Shown: positions 12,964-23,856 of the stretch, in pieces
Position numbering within the stretch: the stretch's first letter is position 1
Layout: each line of letters begins with the position of its first letter
Assembly (NCBI GenBank): GCA_014529385.2
Contig: CM043944.1
Span: 81,956,384-82,020,383 of the forward strand
Reading direction: 5' to 3'
DNA length: 64,000 nucleotides
DNA from: Adiantum capillus-veneris
Lineage: Eukaryota > Streptophyta > Polypodiopsida > Polypodiales > Pteridaceae
Notes under the pieces: model-generated
Databases searched by the model: none
Seen by the model: only the letters and a program-made list of their open reading frames with translations
What the model was told of the DNA's origin: nothing
Made by a program: the position numbers and the translations under genes

Positions 12964-13240
12964 CTATTGTGAATCATTGTTTGAAAAAGTATGGCAGATG
13001 TCAGATATCAGGAAGGCCATAACATTCACCACTGAATAAACAAGCACATTATAATTGGAATATGCTTTACATCCTTGCTCATTTGGAATATTCATGTCAC
13101 CATCAATTATAAGAGGCAAATTCTGCTCCAATCTATGAAGATAAAAGCCATGCCCTACTCTAAAAGGTAGTATTAGGGCCTTCTTCACATCTGGAACAAT
13201 AGTTTCAACAAGAGGGGAAGTCGTTGTAGTGACTTTGCAT
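12964..13240 (-). pseudogene. ISPF: Fragment of 2-C-methyl-D-erythritol 2,4-cyclodiphosphate synthase
   Basis: The minus frame reads LPFRVGHGFYLHRLEQNLPL, then NIPNEQGCKAYSNYNVLVYS and VVNVMAFLISDICHTFSNND. This follows, in order and spacing, the N-terminal half of plant IspF, the plastid MEP-pathway enzyme that forms the cyclic diphosphate. Family knowledge: IspF has a metal-binding GHGxDxH motif and an HSDGDVLxH motif. Here the first Asp is Tyr and the second motif reads YSNYNVLVY, so the metal site is destroyed. A transit-peptide-like Thr/Ser-rich stretch precedes it. The C-terminal half is missing. This is a dead gene fragment inside the MULE-like element, in antisense orientation to the other captured fragments. 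Confidence 0.8.
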
Positions 13241-14000
13241 ACATTTTTTTTGCAGCGAAATGCAATAATTTTTGAGCTTGTGTCTACTCAAGATAAGGTT
13301 GTACGGAAATCTTATTAGCTAGATGAGGGAAAGAGTTGCATCGTATTGACAATGCATTGTTTTGCAATTGATCATGTCTGTCCACAAGAAAGAATGACGC
13401 TAAGTGAGAGAAGATGCTTAGATCTCTCTCTCTCTCTCTCTCTCTCTAAAAAATGAGAAACAATATCACTATCACGGGCACATTAATTAGCGATCGATTT
13501 TCAACAAAAATGCCATAGAAAAATGGTCTTTAGTGTATTTTTAAAGCACAAAAAATAAAAATTCTCGGTTAGTTTTGAGGGTCTCCTTGAAGGAAACCGG
13601 CTAGATTTGGCAGATTAAAGTGTTAAACCCTGAAAAAATCCTAAATTTTATTTGGAGATTTTCAATGCTCTCCTTTTTTCCATTGATTCTTAGGTGCTTG
13701 GGAAAAATGTGTCTCAGCTTAATATGGTATCCTTTTCAATTTAAAAAATGCCAGTATGTCCCAACAAATTTTGGAAAAAAAAGTACGACACAAATCCCTA
13801 GAGATGCCTGCTGCAAAGACAAAGGACAAGACTGACAAAAGGAAGGGCATAGAGTCATCTACTATAGCATGCTGGCACGAGCAATAGCGTGGGGTCAATG
13901 ACACACAGTCATTAACAACAGCGTAGCCAGGCAGGTTTTTGGGGGCCTTGGTTATATTTTTTTATTAATGCACTGCACTATGCCACACAACACTATGAAG
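13241..14000. other. Non-coding part of the MULE-like element
   Basis: A (CT)n run lies at about 13424-13446 and the remainder is AT-rich. Short frames at 13620-13904 on both strands match nothing I know. Confidence 0.35.
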
Positions 14001-14004
14001 CCTC

Positions 14005-14110
14005 CTATGTTGTTAGCGCAGTTGATTGGAAGATGCGTGTGTGAAGCAGCAAGAGTTCAAGTCCAACTTGCTAAGTTTTTGGTTGGGGGACTATTTCGTG
14101 ACCTACCTTG
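14005..14110 (+). mobile_element. Possible tRNA-derived SINE head
   Basis: TAGCGCAGTTGATTGG (14014-14029) fits a Pol III A box, and GTTCAAGTCC (14055-14064) fits a B box at suitable spacing, as in tRNA-derived SINEs. A short downstream body ends TTGGCTAGAAGTCGACTCTG and runs into a (GA)n tail. A related TTGGCTAG...GTAGACGC...GCTGAGAGAG segment recurs at about 14232-14270. It cannot fold as a normal tRNA cloverleaf as far as I can tell by eye. Confidence 0.45.
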
Positions 14111-14131
14111 GCTAGAAGTCGACTCTGGCAA

Positions 14132-14171
<40 letters not shown>

Positions 14172-14265
14172 GCTCACCTCTTCTCTCTTACCAAGCCATT
14201 GTAGCTTGAGCTTGAGCTCGCCAACCCACTTTGGCTAGTATGCGGGCAGAAGTAGACGCAGGTAA

Positions 14266-14268
<3 letters not shown>

Positions 14269-14341
<73 letters not shown>
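14269..14341. repeat. (GA)n microsatellite
   Basis: About 72 bp of pure GA. A shorter run lies at 14137-14169. A frame of about 60 codons follows at 14345-14557 (RPPPLKAIAIAKEKGGFDFG and onward) that may be another captured exon; I cannot assign it. Confidence 0.9.
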
Positions 14342-14346
<5 letters not shown>

Positions 14347-14756
14347 GCTTAAAAGCCTGTGGAGCCATCGCCCACCGCCTCTGAAAGCAATTGCAATAGC
14401 CAAAGAGAAGGGCGGTTTCGACTTCGGAGACGATTCGGCGTATGCCACCTGCCTCAAAATCCTCCGGATAATAGGATATAGAGGGAGTCCTACGTCAAGA
14501 AGATACGCCTTAAATACACACACACATACGCCTGACGAAAAACATGGGGAAATCTGAGGTGAGTCCTGCATGTGGTAATTCTAGAGAGAAGGCCAAGGGA
14601 AGGGGGGCCTTGCTCAAACTCTGGTAAGTCTGGAGATCGTACGTTTTCTTTTGCCCAATGGGTGTTTGCCACAGAAAGAGGACACACGCCTTGTCCCCTC
14701 ACCCCACCTCCGCCTCCTCTGAACCCAACCTCTCTCAGTTTTTAAAAAAAAATGTG

Positions 14757-14879
<123 letters not shown>

Positions 14880-15061
14880 CGATGGCGTACATTGTGCGCT
14901 GTGAGGGCATCCTCAACATCCTCGTCCATCGCTCGCTTGCTACCTTCCCTCCAGTCAACTTTCTCACAGCAATCAAGAAGGAAATTAAGCTCCGCTTCTC
15001 ATAGGGGATGAAGAGCTGGCCTTTGTGTCTGACAGTGCATGCAGAAGGGCGGCGTGGGGAT

Positions 15062-15517
15062 GGCATAACTACAGCAGAAAGGATTGTTTCTGCTTCTGCG
15101 TACCTTCTCCCTTTCCTGGATGGCGTACAATATGGACGGTATTTTCTCACACAGTTCCCCCAAGCCCAGGTAGCCTTTAGACCTCTCTACCCGCTCCTGC
15201 GTGTTTACTCCAACACCCCTTTTGCAAGTGTTGCAGTTTTCTTTGGCCTCTATTTCCTGGTCGTCTAAAATCCAAACTTCAATCGCTATGTACATGACAA
15301 CACCATGCAAGCTGTCATGTTGGATATACTTCTCATTCTCCTGAGCCTTATAGAAGGCATTTATCATCCACAAAGCGGTGTTGGCTTGGAGATTCTGGTG
15401 GCGTTTTACAATACTGTTTTCTTTTATCTGGTTTCCTGCTTCCTTCTTGGAAGTGGGTCATGAAAGACTCCACGCCTTCCTCTTGTTGTAGATGCTGCAG
15501 ATGCTCAGGTCATGTGA
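15062..15517 (+). pseudogene. TIC20: TIC20-like plastid translocon protein, decayed copy
   Basis: The frame reads SASAYLLPFLDGVQYGRYFL, TQFPQAQVAFRPLYPLLRVY, FGLYFLVV, then after a TAA (about 15268) NPNFNRYVHDNTMQAVMLDI, LLILLSLIEGIY, and after another stop KTPRLPLVVDAADAQVM. This order of hydrophobic segments, with the NPNFxRYVxxNTMQA motif and the TPRLPLVxDAADxQV C-terminus, matches the TIC20 family of inner-envelope import-channel proteins. Four membrane segments are discernible. Two in-frame stops make it a pseudogene. The 5' end is uncertain: the frame is open from about 15008, but the transit peptide is not recognisable. It sits between two long (GA)n tracts inside the MULE-like element. 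Confidence 0.85.
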
Positions 15518-15624
15518 GGTGCACCATTCTTTCATGTAAGCTTACAAGAAATTGTGTAACACATCATGTAACAGCTTAAACTAGAAAATATAGTATTTGC
15601 AAGTGTTGTATATCCAGTTGCTTT

Positions 15625-15627
<3 letters not shown>

Positions 15628-15721
<94 letters not shown>
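15628..15721. repeat. (GA)n microsatellite upstream of LEA fragment
   Basis: About 93 bp of pure GA ending about 100 bp before the LEA start codon. Promoter-proximal GAGA tracts are common in plants, but I cannot say that this one is functional. Confidence 0.9.
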
Positions 15722-15723
<2 letters not shown>

Positions 15724-15820
15724 GCCAATACTACTTGCTTGAGGCAGTTAGCATTATAATCTTTGCTAGCAACCATTTTGTGTTGTGTTTTTTTCAAGAG
15801 AAACCACACCGTCAAAGCCA

Positions 15821-16068
15821 ATGGCATCTCGCGAGAAGCTTGACAGAAGGCCTGCGCTAGAGAGATGGTCATTCCTAGAGGCACTGGAGGCAAGACCTTA
15901 GAAGCGCAGGAGCACCTTGCGGAAGGGAGCAGCAAGGGAGGGCAGACACGAAAAGAGAAAATGGGGACAGAAGGATACCACGAAATGGGAAAGAAGGGTG
16001 GGCTCTCCAACCTGGAGCAGTCTGGCGGTGAGGTAGCTGAGGAGAAGGCAGTGCCATTCGATGAGTAA
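15821..16068 (+). pseudogene. Group 1 LEA (Em-like) protein with one frameshift
   Basis: ATG 15821 opens MASREKLDR. After a one-base frame change near 15848 the reading continues ACAREMVIPRGTGGKTLEAQ, EHLAEGSSKGGQTRKEKMGT, EGYHEMGKKGGLS and a C-terminal VPFDE stop. The GGQTR...GTEGYxEMGxKGGLS block is the diagnostic repeat of Em/LEA_5 proteins, small hydrophilic desiccation protectants of seeds and spores. The length (about 80 residues) equals that of a one-repeat family member, so the gene body is nearly complete. The frameshift could be real decay or a sequencing error; if it is an error the gene could still be functional. It lies inside the MULE-like element, in the same direction as TIC20 and Hsp20. 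Confidence 0.88.
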
Positions 16069-16425
16069 AATATATAGGACTCATTAGAAAAAATGTCCCC
16101 AGTTACGTCATCAGTGCATATTGTATCTTTTTGCTGTGCTTGATGGGAATTACGATCTTAGTCTACTACTAGCAGTAGTTTTTTGGCTGCAGACTAGCTT
16201 AATTAGTGCACATATTGTATCTTTTTGTTGTGCTCGGTGGGAATTGCGATCTTAGTCTTCTACTAGCACTAGTTTTTTGGCTGTGGATTAGCTTCTGTAA
16301 ACCTAAAGCTCTTGCTTTTGTAATTAAAACTACCATCTGCTATTTAGCTTTGCAAGTCTTTTAGTTTGCTTTGCAAAAAAAAAGAAGAGAGAGAGCTAAG
16401 TCAGTCTCCATCGTTCTTTTTTTGA

Positions 16426-16465
<40 letters not shown>

Positions 16466-16660
16466 TGATCTTTACGTGCTTCGGCATAATTTTTCTTTGT
16501 CGAAAAAAAAAACGATGGAGATTGGCTTAGCTCTCTCTCTCTCTCTCTCTCTGTGAGAGTTTTTAAAAAAAAAAACTGAGAGAGAGAGATAACTCTCTCT
16601 GTGTGTGTGTGTGTGTGTGTGTGTCTCGCTCTCTCTCTCTCTCCTCTCTCCTCTCTCCTT
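16069..16660. other. LEA-Hsp20 spacer, repeat-rich
   Basis: A direct repeat of about 93 bp (CATATTGTATCTTTTTG...TAGTTTTTTGGCTG) occurs at about 16116-16193 and 16208-16285. Then come (CT)n at about 16428-16461 and 16531-16551, a (GT)n run at 16600-16622, and a pyrimidine tract ending in CAG that resembles a splice acceptor for the Hsp20 exon. Confidence 0.6.
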
Positions 16661-16664
16661 CCAG

Positions 16665-16968
16665 CGCCCACATCTTCAAATTGGTTGTTCGTGGTATCAT
16701 CAAAAGGGATGTACAAGTGCATGTGCATGAAGATGGTACCTTGGAAACCAGTGGGGAGTTCAAGAATGTGAAAGAGAAAGGACCCGTGACATGGTATGCC
16801 GCAGAGAGATCGCTTGGTCGATTTGTTCGACAATTTCAACTTCCTGATAATGTCAAATTGGATGATGTGAAAGTTGTAGTTGAAGCTGGTGTGCTAACCG
16901 TCACTATCCCTAAGAGACACCAAGTGAAATCCGTCGCCAGAAATGTGCCTGTTATAAGCAAGCTTTAA
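16665..16968 (+). pseudogene. Small heat-shock protein (Hsp20) alpha-crystallin domain, 3' exon
   Basis: After a pyrimidine-rich stretch ending CCAG at 16664, the frame gives AHIFKLVVRG, DVQVHVHEDGTLETSGEF, ERSLGRFVRQFQLPDNVKLD and VEAGVLTVTIPK, and ends at TAA 16966-16968. These are the beta strands of the alpha-crystallin domain, including the SxGRFxRxFxLPxN block and the GVLTVTIPK strand at the C-terminal end. The VPVIS near the end resembles the IxI/V anchoring motif. The N-terminal arm is absent, so only the 3' exon was captured or retained. Family role: ATP-independent holdase chaperone. No internal stop is seen in this exon. Confidence 0.85.
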
Positions 16969-17472
16969 CAAACCTTGCTACTTATTTAATGTGCTACTTG
17001 CTGTTGTTGCTTGCTTCATCAGAAAAAATGTAAAAAGGAAATGGTATAGTGGCCGTCAATGTGCGTATTTCTTTGTTAGAAAAAAATGGAAAATGCAACG
17101 TGCTAGTCGAGGATATGCCTTCAAAATTTTTGAAGGGTGTGTTGGCGCCGCTCATGCACATATGTCCGCCCCCAACAATTTCCAAGGAGAGGAATATCAA
17201 GGAGAGGAATATCAACATGCCATTGTAATGGTTCCAAGTGTTCTAGCCCACCAAAGGAAACACTCAAACCTTGTTCAAAGGGTTTTGTCGATCAAAAAAT
17301 TGTGGTTGATTTACCATTAAAAATAGTTGCAATCTTGAATTAATTTTTTGTTGTTGTGCTTGAAGTCACCTAAGATATCATGTTTGGTTTTTTTTTTGTA
17401 TATGTGCCTTGCCCTATCTCGCTCGTTTTAGGGATTGCTCGGAAAAAGCTCGCTCGAGCTTAGAGATTCCTC
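16969..17472. other. Right subterminal region of the MULE-like element
   Basis: Non-coding, with the 17-bp near-perfect direct repeat AAGGAGAGGAATATCAA at about 17193-17220. It ends with the right terminus, whose reverse complement begins GAGGAATCTC and carries the shared CGAGCGAG...CCGAGCAA motif. Confidence 0.5.
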
Positions 17473-18387
17473 GTGTAAATAGTGTATATACTATGAGAAA
17501 ATCATAAGAAATGGTCTTTTTGGTTATATTTCAATCATTTTTCTTGATACTGGGACTTAAAAATGGAGAAATACAACCAAAAACAATAAAGCTGTGTTTT
17601 TCAATGGATTTTCTTAATTATTGGACTTTCACTTTGCTTTTTTAGCGCATTTTGTTATTTTCTTTGTTTTTTTCAGTAAACAGATCAAAAATCAATAATA
17701 AATAGCAAATGAGCTCAGATGAAAAAATTAAAGATACGTTGATGATTAGAAGGACAAGGACGGCAGGCAAAAAAATTTCAATCGAATCGGCAGATGGAAG
17801 CGGGAAGCCTAAATTAGGTGGCCAAGGCCTACTTTCGCAAATTGTTGCAGAATAAGCTACAGGAATCCGATTGAGGAAATTTTTGAGTATAACATAGATT
17901 TCATAGCCTAGTAGGACTAACATGAGAATTTGGGGAAAAATGGTTTGGAAAGTCCGAGTATAGATATCCAAGTTAATCTAAAATCACCTCCTTTCCACTT
18001 GTCGCCCTTGGAGAGAGAGCTTTCGACCTTCTTTGTGCGCGATTTCCGGAGTCCACAATCACCCGTTTACAGCGCCGTCTCACACAAGACATGAGGGGAA
18101 AGTTCTATACTTACCAATGATCCATTCCGTATGGCCGATAACTAGTCTAAGCCCAAGGAAAAAGTCCTAGAATCCGAGCAGTGCACGAAGTCCTACGACC
18201 AAAAATTGACCATAGCGGCCCGTCAGCTCATCTAAATCGGACGAGACTTGAATTGTAGCATGCTCCTATACAATAGAACACTTCTATATCAACAGTTGAC
18301 CATTTGGTAGGGGTCGAGGGGGGTCTCAAGTAGAAAAGCTAGGTTTTTGACAGATGCCAGAATTGGATTTTGACTTCACAGACAGCT
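17473..18387 (+). repeat. Dispersed 1.1-kb repeat, second part (split copy)
   Basis: Reverse complement of about 26141-27053, with moderate divergence. Shared landmarks are TAGGGGTCGAGGGG near 18310, GAAGCGGGAAGCCTAAATTAG-like text at about 17796 (opposite 26720), and ATCAATAATAAATAGCAAAT near 17690. It resumes directly after the second copy of the 10-bp duplication. Confidence 0.75.
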
Positions 18388-18550
18388 TTCTGCGGTTTCT
18401 TTTACCTCTGGCTGCGTCATGGCTGCTGATTGCTGTTGTTGCCCTTTTGTCAGCCGATCTTTTTCTATTGAGGTAGAGGGTTGTGCCTTAGCCTTATCTT
18501 GTCCTGTTGAGGTAGTGGGTGGTTCCTCCGCCTTTTGCCCCTTTGGCTGC

Positions 18551-19069
18551 TCAAACTGTGTGGTGTTCTCTTCTGTTTGCAGGACTTGCTGCCTTTTTGA
18601 TCTCTAGATCCTTCTCTATTGGTTGATATTGAGTAGTTCCAGTTGCTTGTTGTGTAGATTCATCTACCTTTTGCTGTTCAGGCTCTTGTGTAGCTTCGGC
18701 TTCTTTCTCTTGTTCAGACTCAGCTTCTTTAGTTGGCTCATTTGTGGTGTCTTTAACTGCTGGTGATGGTGGTGGGCTTGACATGGGTTGATCTTGGTGT
18801 TCAAAGACAGGAGAAGAGATGTGGGGAGACACATCACCTTGGGCATGTTGTGCTTCTCCTTGTGCAATGGTCTTCTCTGCTCTCTTTTGTTCTTCTTCCT
18901 CTTTTGCCTTCCTTGTCGCTTCTTTGGCCTCCTTCAGCTTTAAAGCTTCTTCTTCTTGGTACATACGTTGGAGAGGGGGAATAAGGAACACACCTAGCAC
19001 ACAAAATATTTTCCTCTCTATAGCCCAGGGATTCCACAGCACCCCTAACCTCTCAAAAAACACCTTCAA
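18551..19069 (-). pseudogene. Acidic/coiled-coil retroelement ORF fragment
   Basis: The minus frame of 172 codons has a Lys/Glu/Ala-rich helix (EEEALKLKEAKEATRKAKEE) followed by a Pro/Ser/Glu-rich tail ending at 18551. Composition and orientation match the tails of the ORF family at 6904-9165 and 23857-25122. It may be the C-terminal part of the latter, separated by the inserted LTR element at 19740-23856. The family is not recognised. Confidence 0.4.
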
Positions 19070-19739
19070 ATTGGCTTATTTGCACTAACAACTCTGCTTT
19101 AGCATACAAAACAACTACCTCACACCTTGCAAAAAACACCCACAACACAACAAACACCCACACTGCTCAACTCACCCTTCCGAATCACAAGACACTCCTA
19201 ATCTGCCCTCTTGGTAGCACCTCTCGAGCTGCAGGCAAACCCTCTGCAAGCTATGACTAATACATGAAGAGCGAGAGAAGAGGAGGGGGATAGGGAGAAG
19301 CAACAGACGAGATTGGGGTAAGTGAGTGGTATTATTGCATAGAGAGTAGTACAACCGATGTATGCAGCTTCAATGGCAAGCTTGGCATCACACAAGCTTC
19401 AAGCTTTCACTTACTCACACAGGCAAAAAAGCCAATTGGTCAAAAGACCCTAACAAATGAACAAAAACATCCTTTTATAGGGGTGTGCCTAGAAATCTCA
19501 AAAAAGAAAAATGTGGTGTCATTCCATGTCGTGCACTTCATTTGGAGCTTCTTTTAGAATTTTTATTGCATTACCAACACTTCGCATAGGTTATTTTGGG
19601 AAAGGTTTGCATGGTGTGCACACTTGCCCTTACATCTTCCACTTTGGCCGGCCGGATTTCTCACTTCTTGGCCTTTGAGTATGTTTGGGCTTGCACCTCA
19701 ACTGCTTGTCGGCACCTCCTTGCAGTGGGACCCCTCCCC
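19070..19739. other. Unassigned spacer
   Basis: No gene or repeat boundary recognised. It ends at the left LTR of the next element. Confidence 0.4.
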
Positions 19740-20985
19740 TCCAAGGCAATAGCGACGTCGCTATTGGGGGGGGGGGGGGGGGGGGGGGGGCTTTCCCCTC
19801 AAAAAAGCTTACGGGCGCGGGCACCACGGCTTACCGTTCGCCATGTCATCATCTCTACCTCAACCAAGCGGGCGCCACCGCCGCCCCGCCTCGCCGGCCG
19901 CCGCCGCCAAAACCACCAACATTCCGCCCCTGCAGCGTTGCGCCTCACGCGCCATAGCCATGAGCTTCGAGAGCTCTCCACGCCCTTGCTACACACCCAA
20001 TGAGCCTCACGGCCCTGCTCATATAGGCTCCTCTGCCGGGCTCCCTCAGTGCATGTGGGATTTGTCTCCCGCCATGTGGCAGCACCCAGTGCCTTGAGCC
20101 TTAAGCCCTTGATGATTAGCAAAACCCCATTGTTTTTTTTTTTAAAACCAAAAAACTTTTTTGCTTGCTCTTGCCTGGCTCCCATTTTCTGCTCCCATGT
20201 CGTACTACCAAGCTGTAACCACCACCTAAAATGCCACTTTCTCGGCTCCGACCACACCCTCCCTTTCTGCATTTTGACTCCTCGGCATCCTCGAATCAAG
20301 GCTCTCAAAAGGAGAAAAAATCATATGCGACCAACCTTGGACAAAGGCACCCCAGCTCCTGACCGCTATAACTCCTTACTCCGGACTCCGTTTGGTATGT
20401 AGTCACTTCCTGCTAGCCCCGTATGGTGTACACTCTGCTCTAGAACTTCGTCGGTACTCAAAAGGTGCCAGATGGCACATACTCCAATGCGGTCAAGTGG
20501 GCTCAGACCCAGCCCCCGGACAATCTTCCTCTGACCATATCTTGCTATCCAGAGCTCTGATTCGCAATCCGAGAAGACAAGCATGCTTCATAAATTGAGC
20601 TCTACACATGTACGCACTAACATCAGCCCAGGCCACCTGTCCCCAGCTGCCCTGTCCGTCGAGGATCTGCTACACACTCTTTTTTTAAACTGCAATATCT
20701 TGCACACTGGGGCTCCGTTTGACAAGCCGTCTTGACCGGCTTCTAGAGCACACTGAAGAAAACATTCTAGCACATAAAACCCACATCTCAAGCACAGTAG
20801 ACCACCACCCTGCTTGGCTCTTTGCAGCACACCCTTGGCCTAAAAAAGCACTTTGAACATACGCCTCCGCTATCCTTGGGCTGCCTAGGGCCTTAGCACC
20901 TGCCCTAGCCTTGTGCACTACACTCACATGTTGCCTTTGCCTGGCATTGACCATCTCCTAGCTTGGACCAACTTTGGCTGCACCA
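19740..20985 (-). repeat. 3' LTR of the non-autonomous element
   Basis: Near its plus-strand start it contains the 20-bp perfect palindrome CAATAGCGACGTCGCTATTG (19747-19766), running into 25 consecutive G. The long frames over it (for example minus 19799-20308 and plus 20049-20402) recur in the other LTR with stops and frame changes, so I treat them as non-coding. Confidence 0.7.
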
Positions 20986-21564
20986 TCATTTCCCACCCCC
21001 TCGTTGAACATTTATGTTCAACCACACATGGCATTATTGCACTAGAAAACTGCACACCAAAACAAACTCTCTGTACACTACAAAACACCCACCATATGTA
21101 TAAAAACTGGCCTCTGCTACCCGCTTTCCTTGCTTATGCGGGTTGCCCAACCCCCTGCTTTACCTGTAATCACCCTTCTGGGTCGAACACTTTGCATTGG
21201 TCTTCTCCATGCACCTGCAACAGCTTTGCATAGTGCCACACCAAGGCACACACCCAACTGCTTAACCAAACTGCCATCCACATGCTTCTACCACTCCAAG
21301 CACTCCTTGGCCAACTGCCCACTCGCAAAAAAAAACCTTTAAGAACACCAAATAGAGCACCTTCGTGCTCACCATCCTGCTCAATCAACACTCGCGACCT
21401 ACTTGACCTGCCCTCCCATCCATGTAAAGCTAGATCCTCATCTAGCAGATCCTGTACCTGCTCACCAGCACACTGCACAACTACTTTGATTAGCATTCCC
21501 TTCAACCACCACTCACATACCTCCTTACAAAGCTTGGACACCGCCTTGGAATCCGTATCATCTG

Positions 21565-22620
21565 TCATAGAGGGCACAATTGCATAGGAAGCACCTTTAA
21601 CCTGGACTCCGCTTTGTCTTTCTCACCTGCCAGGAACTCAATTCCAGCATCGTCGAGCTCCTCCTCATCAACTGGCGCTTCAAGGTCAATAAGTACCACC
21701 TGCTTGTCGACTGCAACCTCCTGCTCTTCGACCACTACATTCTCAATTTCTACCAAGGAAGAGAGAAACTCGTTCTCTATCACATCCTCCTCATTCTCTT
21801 CCATAGGTACAACTGCTTCACACCTTTTAGCACAACTTTGCACCTGCTGCACCACTATGGCATATTCCACCGCTACCTTCACCAACATGGCCATTAGCAT
21901 GGCACTGCACACCAGCTTTACCTTCTCTCCACCACATGTAGGCCTAGACTGCTCCATTTGGTATCCACTAAGCACTTCGGCTTGCACTTCATGCTGTTCC
22001 TCGCACACATTTACTGCCTCTCCACTCACATGTAAGAGGTCGAACTCATCATACCTGGATTGGGATGACTCGGTCTCCCAACTCGTATCTGCATCCATAG
22101 AGCTACTGTCACTCGACATAGTCTCCTCTTCGGTTTCAAGTTTGGGAATCTCCTCTAGCTTCACCGCTTTAACCTCGTCTGCAAACCGCACTTCTTGCTC
22201 TTTACCACACTTCAATGGAGCTTCAACATCTTCACTAGAACTCGGCAGCACTTCCTTTGTCCACTTTGGAACCACTTGCACTTCTTCCACAATTGGAATT
22301 GCTCTAGCCGGCATCTTTGGCATAGGAACCATTCTGTCTCTTTGTAGCCAAAGAACCCTTGGTTCCTCCCGCATTTTCACTTCTCTTTGCATCACCTGTG
22401 GCTCGGCTACCACCGATTACCTTGCTTTGGCATCACTGCACCTTGCAAACACCACTTAGCCTCGCGCTTCTTCAAAATCTTCTTGGTTCGCCCTTTCGCT
22501 AGAGCTACTGCCTCCTCATACGACATTGGACCATCTATTTCCACCTTATTTCGCACTTCTTCATGCAGGCAATCCATGAACTTACCCAATTTCAAAAAAC
22601 TGGCATTTTCTGCAGCAGTT
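21565..22620 (-). CDS. Gag-like fragment and acidic ORF of the non-autonomous element
   Basis: Just inside the 5' LTR the minus frame reads FLKLGKFMDCLHEEVRNKVE then PMSYEEAVALAKGRTKKIL. This resembles the end of a gypsy capsid domain, where a short loop precedes a basic helix. An open frame of 282 codons (22413-21565) follows, highly acidic and with a Val/Glu-rich character (VEEVQVVPKWTKEVL, SSSMDADTSWETES). It has no catalytic motif. I do not recognise the latter domain. A product encapsidated by proteins of another element is plausible, by inference. Confidence 0.45.
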
Positions 22621-22627
22621 ACCTTGA

Positions 22628-23856
22628 TCCAAGGCAATAGCGATGTCGCTATTGGGGGGGGGGATTTCCCCTCAAAAAAGCTTACGGGCGCGGGCACCAC
22701 GGCTTACCATTCGCCACGTCAACATCTCTACCTCAACCAAGCGAGCGCCACCGCCGCCCCGCCTCGCCGGCCGTCGCCGCCAAAACCACCAACATTCCGC
22801 CCGTGCAGCGCCGCGCCTCACGCGCCATAGCCACGAGCTCCGAGAGCTCTCCACGCCCTTGCGACACACCCAATGAGCCTCACGGCCCTGCTCATATAGG
22901 CTCCTCTGCCGGGCTCCCTCAGCGCATGTGGGATTTGTCTCCCGCCACGTGACAGCACCCAGTGCCTTGAGCCTTAAGCCCTTAAAGATAAGCAAAACCC
23001 CATTGGTTTTTTTTTGAAACCAAAAAACTTTTTTGCTTGCACTTGCTTGGCTCCCATTTTCTGCTCCCATGTCGTACTACCAAGCTGTAACCACCACCTG
23101 AAATGCCACTTTCTCGGCTCCGACCACACCCTCCGATTCTGCATTTTGACTCCTCAGCATCCTCGAATCAAGCCTCTCAAAAGGAGAAAAAATCATATGC
23201 GACCAACCTTGGACAAAGGCACCCCAGCTCGTGACCGCTATAACTCCTTGCTCCGGACTCCGTTTGGTATGTAGTCACTTCCTGCTAGCCCCGTATGGTG
23301 TACACTCTGCTCTAGAACTTTGTCGGTACTCAAAAGGCGCCAGATGGCACGTACTCCAATGCGGTCAAGTGGGTTTGTCCCAGCCCCCGGACAATCTTCC
23401 TCTGACCATATCTTGCTATCCAGAGCTCTGATTCGCAATCCGAGAAGACAAGCATGCTTCATAAATTGAGCTCTACACATGTACGCACTGACATCAGCTT
23501 GGACCACCTGTCCCCAGCTGCCCTGTCCGTCGGGGATCTGCTACACACTCTTTCTTTAAACTGCAATATCTTGCACACTGGGGCTCCGTTTGACGAGCTG
23601 TCTGGACGGGCTTCTAGAGCACATTGAAGACAACATTCTAGCACATAAAACCCACATCTTGGGCATAGTAGGCCACCACCCTACTTGGCTCTTTGCAACA
23701 CACCCTTGGCCTAAAAAACCACTTTGAACGTACGCCTCCGCTATCCTTGGGCTGCTTAGGGCCTTAGCACCTGCCCTAGCCTTGTGCACTGCACTCACAT
23801 GCTGCCTTTGCCTAGCATTGACCATATCCTAGCTTGGACCAACTTTGGCTGCACCA
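22628..23856 (-). repeat. 5' LTR of the non-autonomous element
   Basis: Direct copy of 19740-20985. The palindrome has one changed base (GATGTC instead of GACGTC) and the G run is only 10 long. It is followed on the minus strand by TCAAGGTAACTGC; a TGG-starting primer-binding site overlapping the boundary is possible but not matched to a named tRNA. Confidence 0.7.

Larger units (their letters stand above)
19740..23856 (-). mobile_element. LTR-flanked non-autonomous retroelement
   Basis: Direct repeats of about 1.24 kb (19740-20985 and 22628-23856) flank a 1.64-kb interior with no RT, integrase or RNase H. In minus orientation the purine-rich GAGGGGGTGGGAAATGA abuts the downstream repeat at 20986, as expected for a polypurine tract. 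The interior encodes a gag-like fragment and an acidic ORF. The repeats differ mainly by single-base changes and a G-run length difference. The LTR termini are TGGTGC...CTTGGA on the minus strand, not canonical at the 3' side, and no target-site duplication was seen. Boundaries may therefore be off by a few bases. Confidence 0.65.

Noticed and set aside
14005-14075. A functional tRNA gene
   Set aside because: A and B boxes are present, but the acceptor and anticodon stems do not pair by eye; a SINE head is more likely.
19799-20402. Long opposing frames (169 and 117 codons) in the 19.8-20.4 kb region
   Set aside because: They lie in an LTR. The other LTR carries the same region with frame changes and stops, and composition explains the open reading.
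21614-22459. 281-codon plus-strand Ser/Thr-rich frame
   Set aside because: It is the antisense shadow of the acidic minus-strand ORF at 21565-22413, which fits the element's direction.
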